Positions 13,146 to 13,642 of a DNA stretch of 13,642 bases are shown one piece after another. The position numbers and the translations under genes were made by a program. The stretch's first letter is position 1, and every line of letters starts with the position of its first letter. The notes under the pieces are model-generated. The model was not told the origin of the DNA and ran no database searches. It saw only the letters and a list, made by a program, of their open reading frames with translations. This DNA comes from an uncultured Atopostipes sp. (GTDB lineage: Bacteria; Bacillota; Bacilli; Lactobacillales; Carnobacteriaceae_A), in contig CAJUOQ010000048.1 in NCBI GenBank assembly GCA_910588235.1, positions 1 through 13,642 on the forward strand, in the 5' to 3' direction.

Positions 13146-13565
13146 TTAACGGCCGAGCCTTTCAGCGTGCCAGCCATTATTTTCTAAGTAAATTGTATTT
13201 TCTTTTTGCCAAGGTGTATTCAAAATGAATTTATTACATTTTAGCTTGATCTTTTCTTCGTTTGTTTGGATTGTGACCTTATATTGCATCAGACCTTTTT
13301 TGACTTCTATCGCTTGAATAGCCTCTTTTGGAATGACTTGGTAGTCTTCTTTAAATTTCCCCATAGCAGATAATGGTGCTAGAACAATTTCATCGGGATA
13401 AAAAGCAATAATATAATATTTATATTTAAAGGCCGTATAGGCTCCCCATAACAGGAACCAACGCTTCCTTGGTTCTCTATAGCCATATGTAAAATTTGTG
13501 GTCACTGTACGATCAATAGCCGCAAAATACTCTTTGATATTTTCAATTTTTAAAGCTTCATTCAT
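13146..13565 (-). CDS. Small PH-like domain protein, function unknown
   Basis: A protein of 139 residues if it starts at ATG 13565, where GGAGG lies seven bases upstream. An ATG two codons earlier (13571) is too close to the site. It has no signal peptide. A short hydrophobic or aromatic stretch (WFLLWGAYTAFKYKYYIIAFY, about 36-56) may contact the membrane. The following pattern of short strands (EIVLAPLS, YQVIPKEAIQAIEVKKG, YKVTIQTNEEKIKLKCNK) resembles bacterial PH-like domains, in which a 'this residue sets the conversion' IPKEAI-type strand is common. That family guess is weak. It has its own candidate promoter and a hairpin downstream. Confidence 0.7.
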   Translation of the reverse strand: MNEALKIENIKEYFAAIDRTVTTNFTYGYREPRKRWFLLWGAYTAFKYKYYIIAFYPDEIVLAPLSAMGKFKEDYQVIPKEAIQAIEVKKGLMQYKVTIQTNEEKIKLKCNKFILNTPWQKENTIYLENNGWHAERLGR

Positions 13566-13606
13566 TCTCATTCCTCCAGGTCCTTTTGAGTACTTCCAAA
13601 ATTTTC

Positions 13607-13635
13607 TTTATATTTCTAACATTTACCTTATACAA
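13607..13635 (-). promoter_or_regulatory. Candidate promoter of the PH-like gene
   Basis: On the minus strand TTGTAT (13635-13630) and TATAAA (13612-13607) are spaced by 17 bases. This would give a leader of about 35 bases before the start at 13565. Confidence 0.5.
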
Positions 13636-13642
13636 ACGTTGT

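Noticed and set aside
1..13642. CRISPR array, tRNA, rRNA, or a defence or biosynthetic cluster
   Set aside because: I saw no spaced direct repeats, no tRNA or rRNA-like sequence, and no set of linked genes that would suggest such a system.

Overview
This window comes from a low-GC Gram-positive bacterium (Bacillota), most likely a member of the Lactobacillales. Signs of this are strong AGGAGG-type ribosome binding sites, CcpA-type cre boxes at sugar genes, two PTS permeases, a lipobox lipoprotein and many U-tailed hairpin terminators. The genus cannot be fixed from the sequence alone.

Left end (1-2710): a partial, very AT-rich PRD-type PTS regulator on the minus strand is divergent from a beta-glucoside-family PTS EIIBC gene. 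The regulator stops looking like its family about 55 bases from the window edge. The bases there resemble an insertion-sequence end, so the regulator may be broken. No matching hydrolase lies beside this permease.

Middle (2860-8590): a dicarboxylate/amino acid:cation symporter of the DAACS family with altered signature motifs is followed by a recognisable maltose/alpha-glucoside utilisation cluster. This has a PTS EIICB (malP/glvC type) and a GH4 6-phospho-alpha-glucosidase (malA/glvA type) in one minus-strand operon, with a divergent RpiR-family regulator (glvR type). The permease would import and phosphorylate maltose, the GH4 enzyme would cleave maltose 6'-phosphate, and the regulator plus a CcpA cre box between the divergent genes would control expression. 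Neither PTS protein carries its own EIIA domain, so both need one in trans.

Right end (8600-13642): mostly monocistronic genes with less certain roles. These are a SEC-C zinc-motif protein, a membrane-anchored SGNH/GDSL hydrolase, a lipoprotein of unknown family, a four-segment membrane protein with a long coiled coil and a YHxxxC-type C-terminal module, and a small PH-like protein. Several look like cell-envelope proteins. Nearly every gene has its own terminator. I saw no rRNA, tRNA, CRISPR array, riboswitch or replication origin, and I did not find a convincing new defence or metabolic system.
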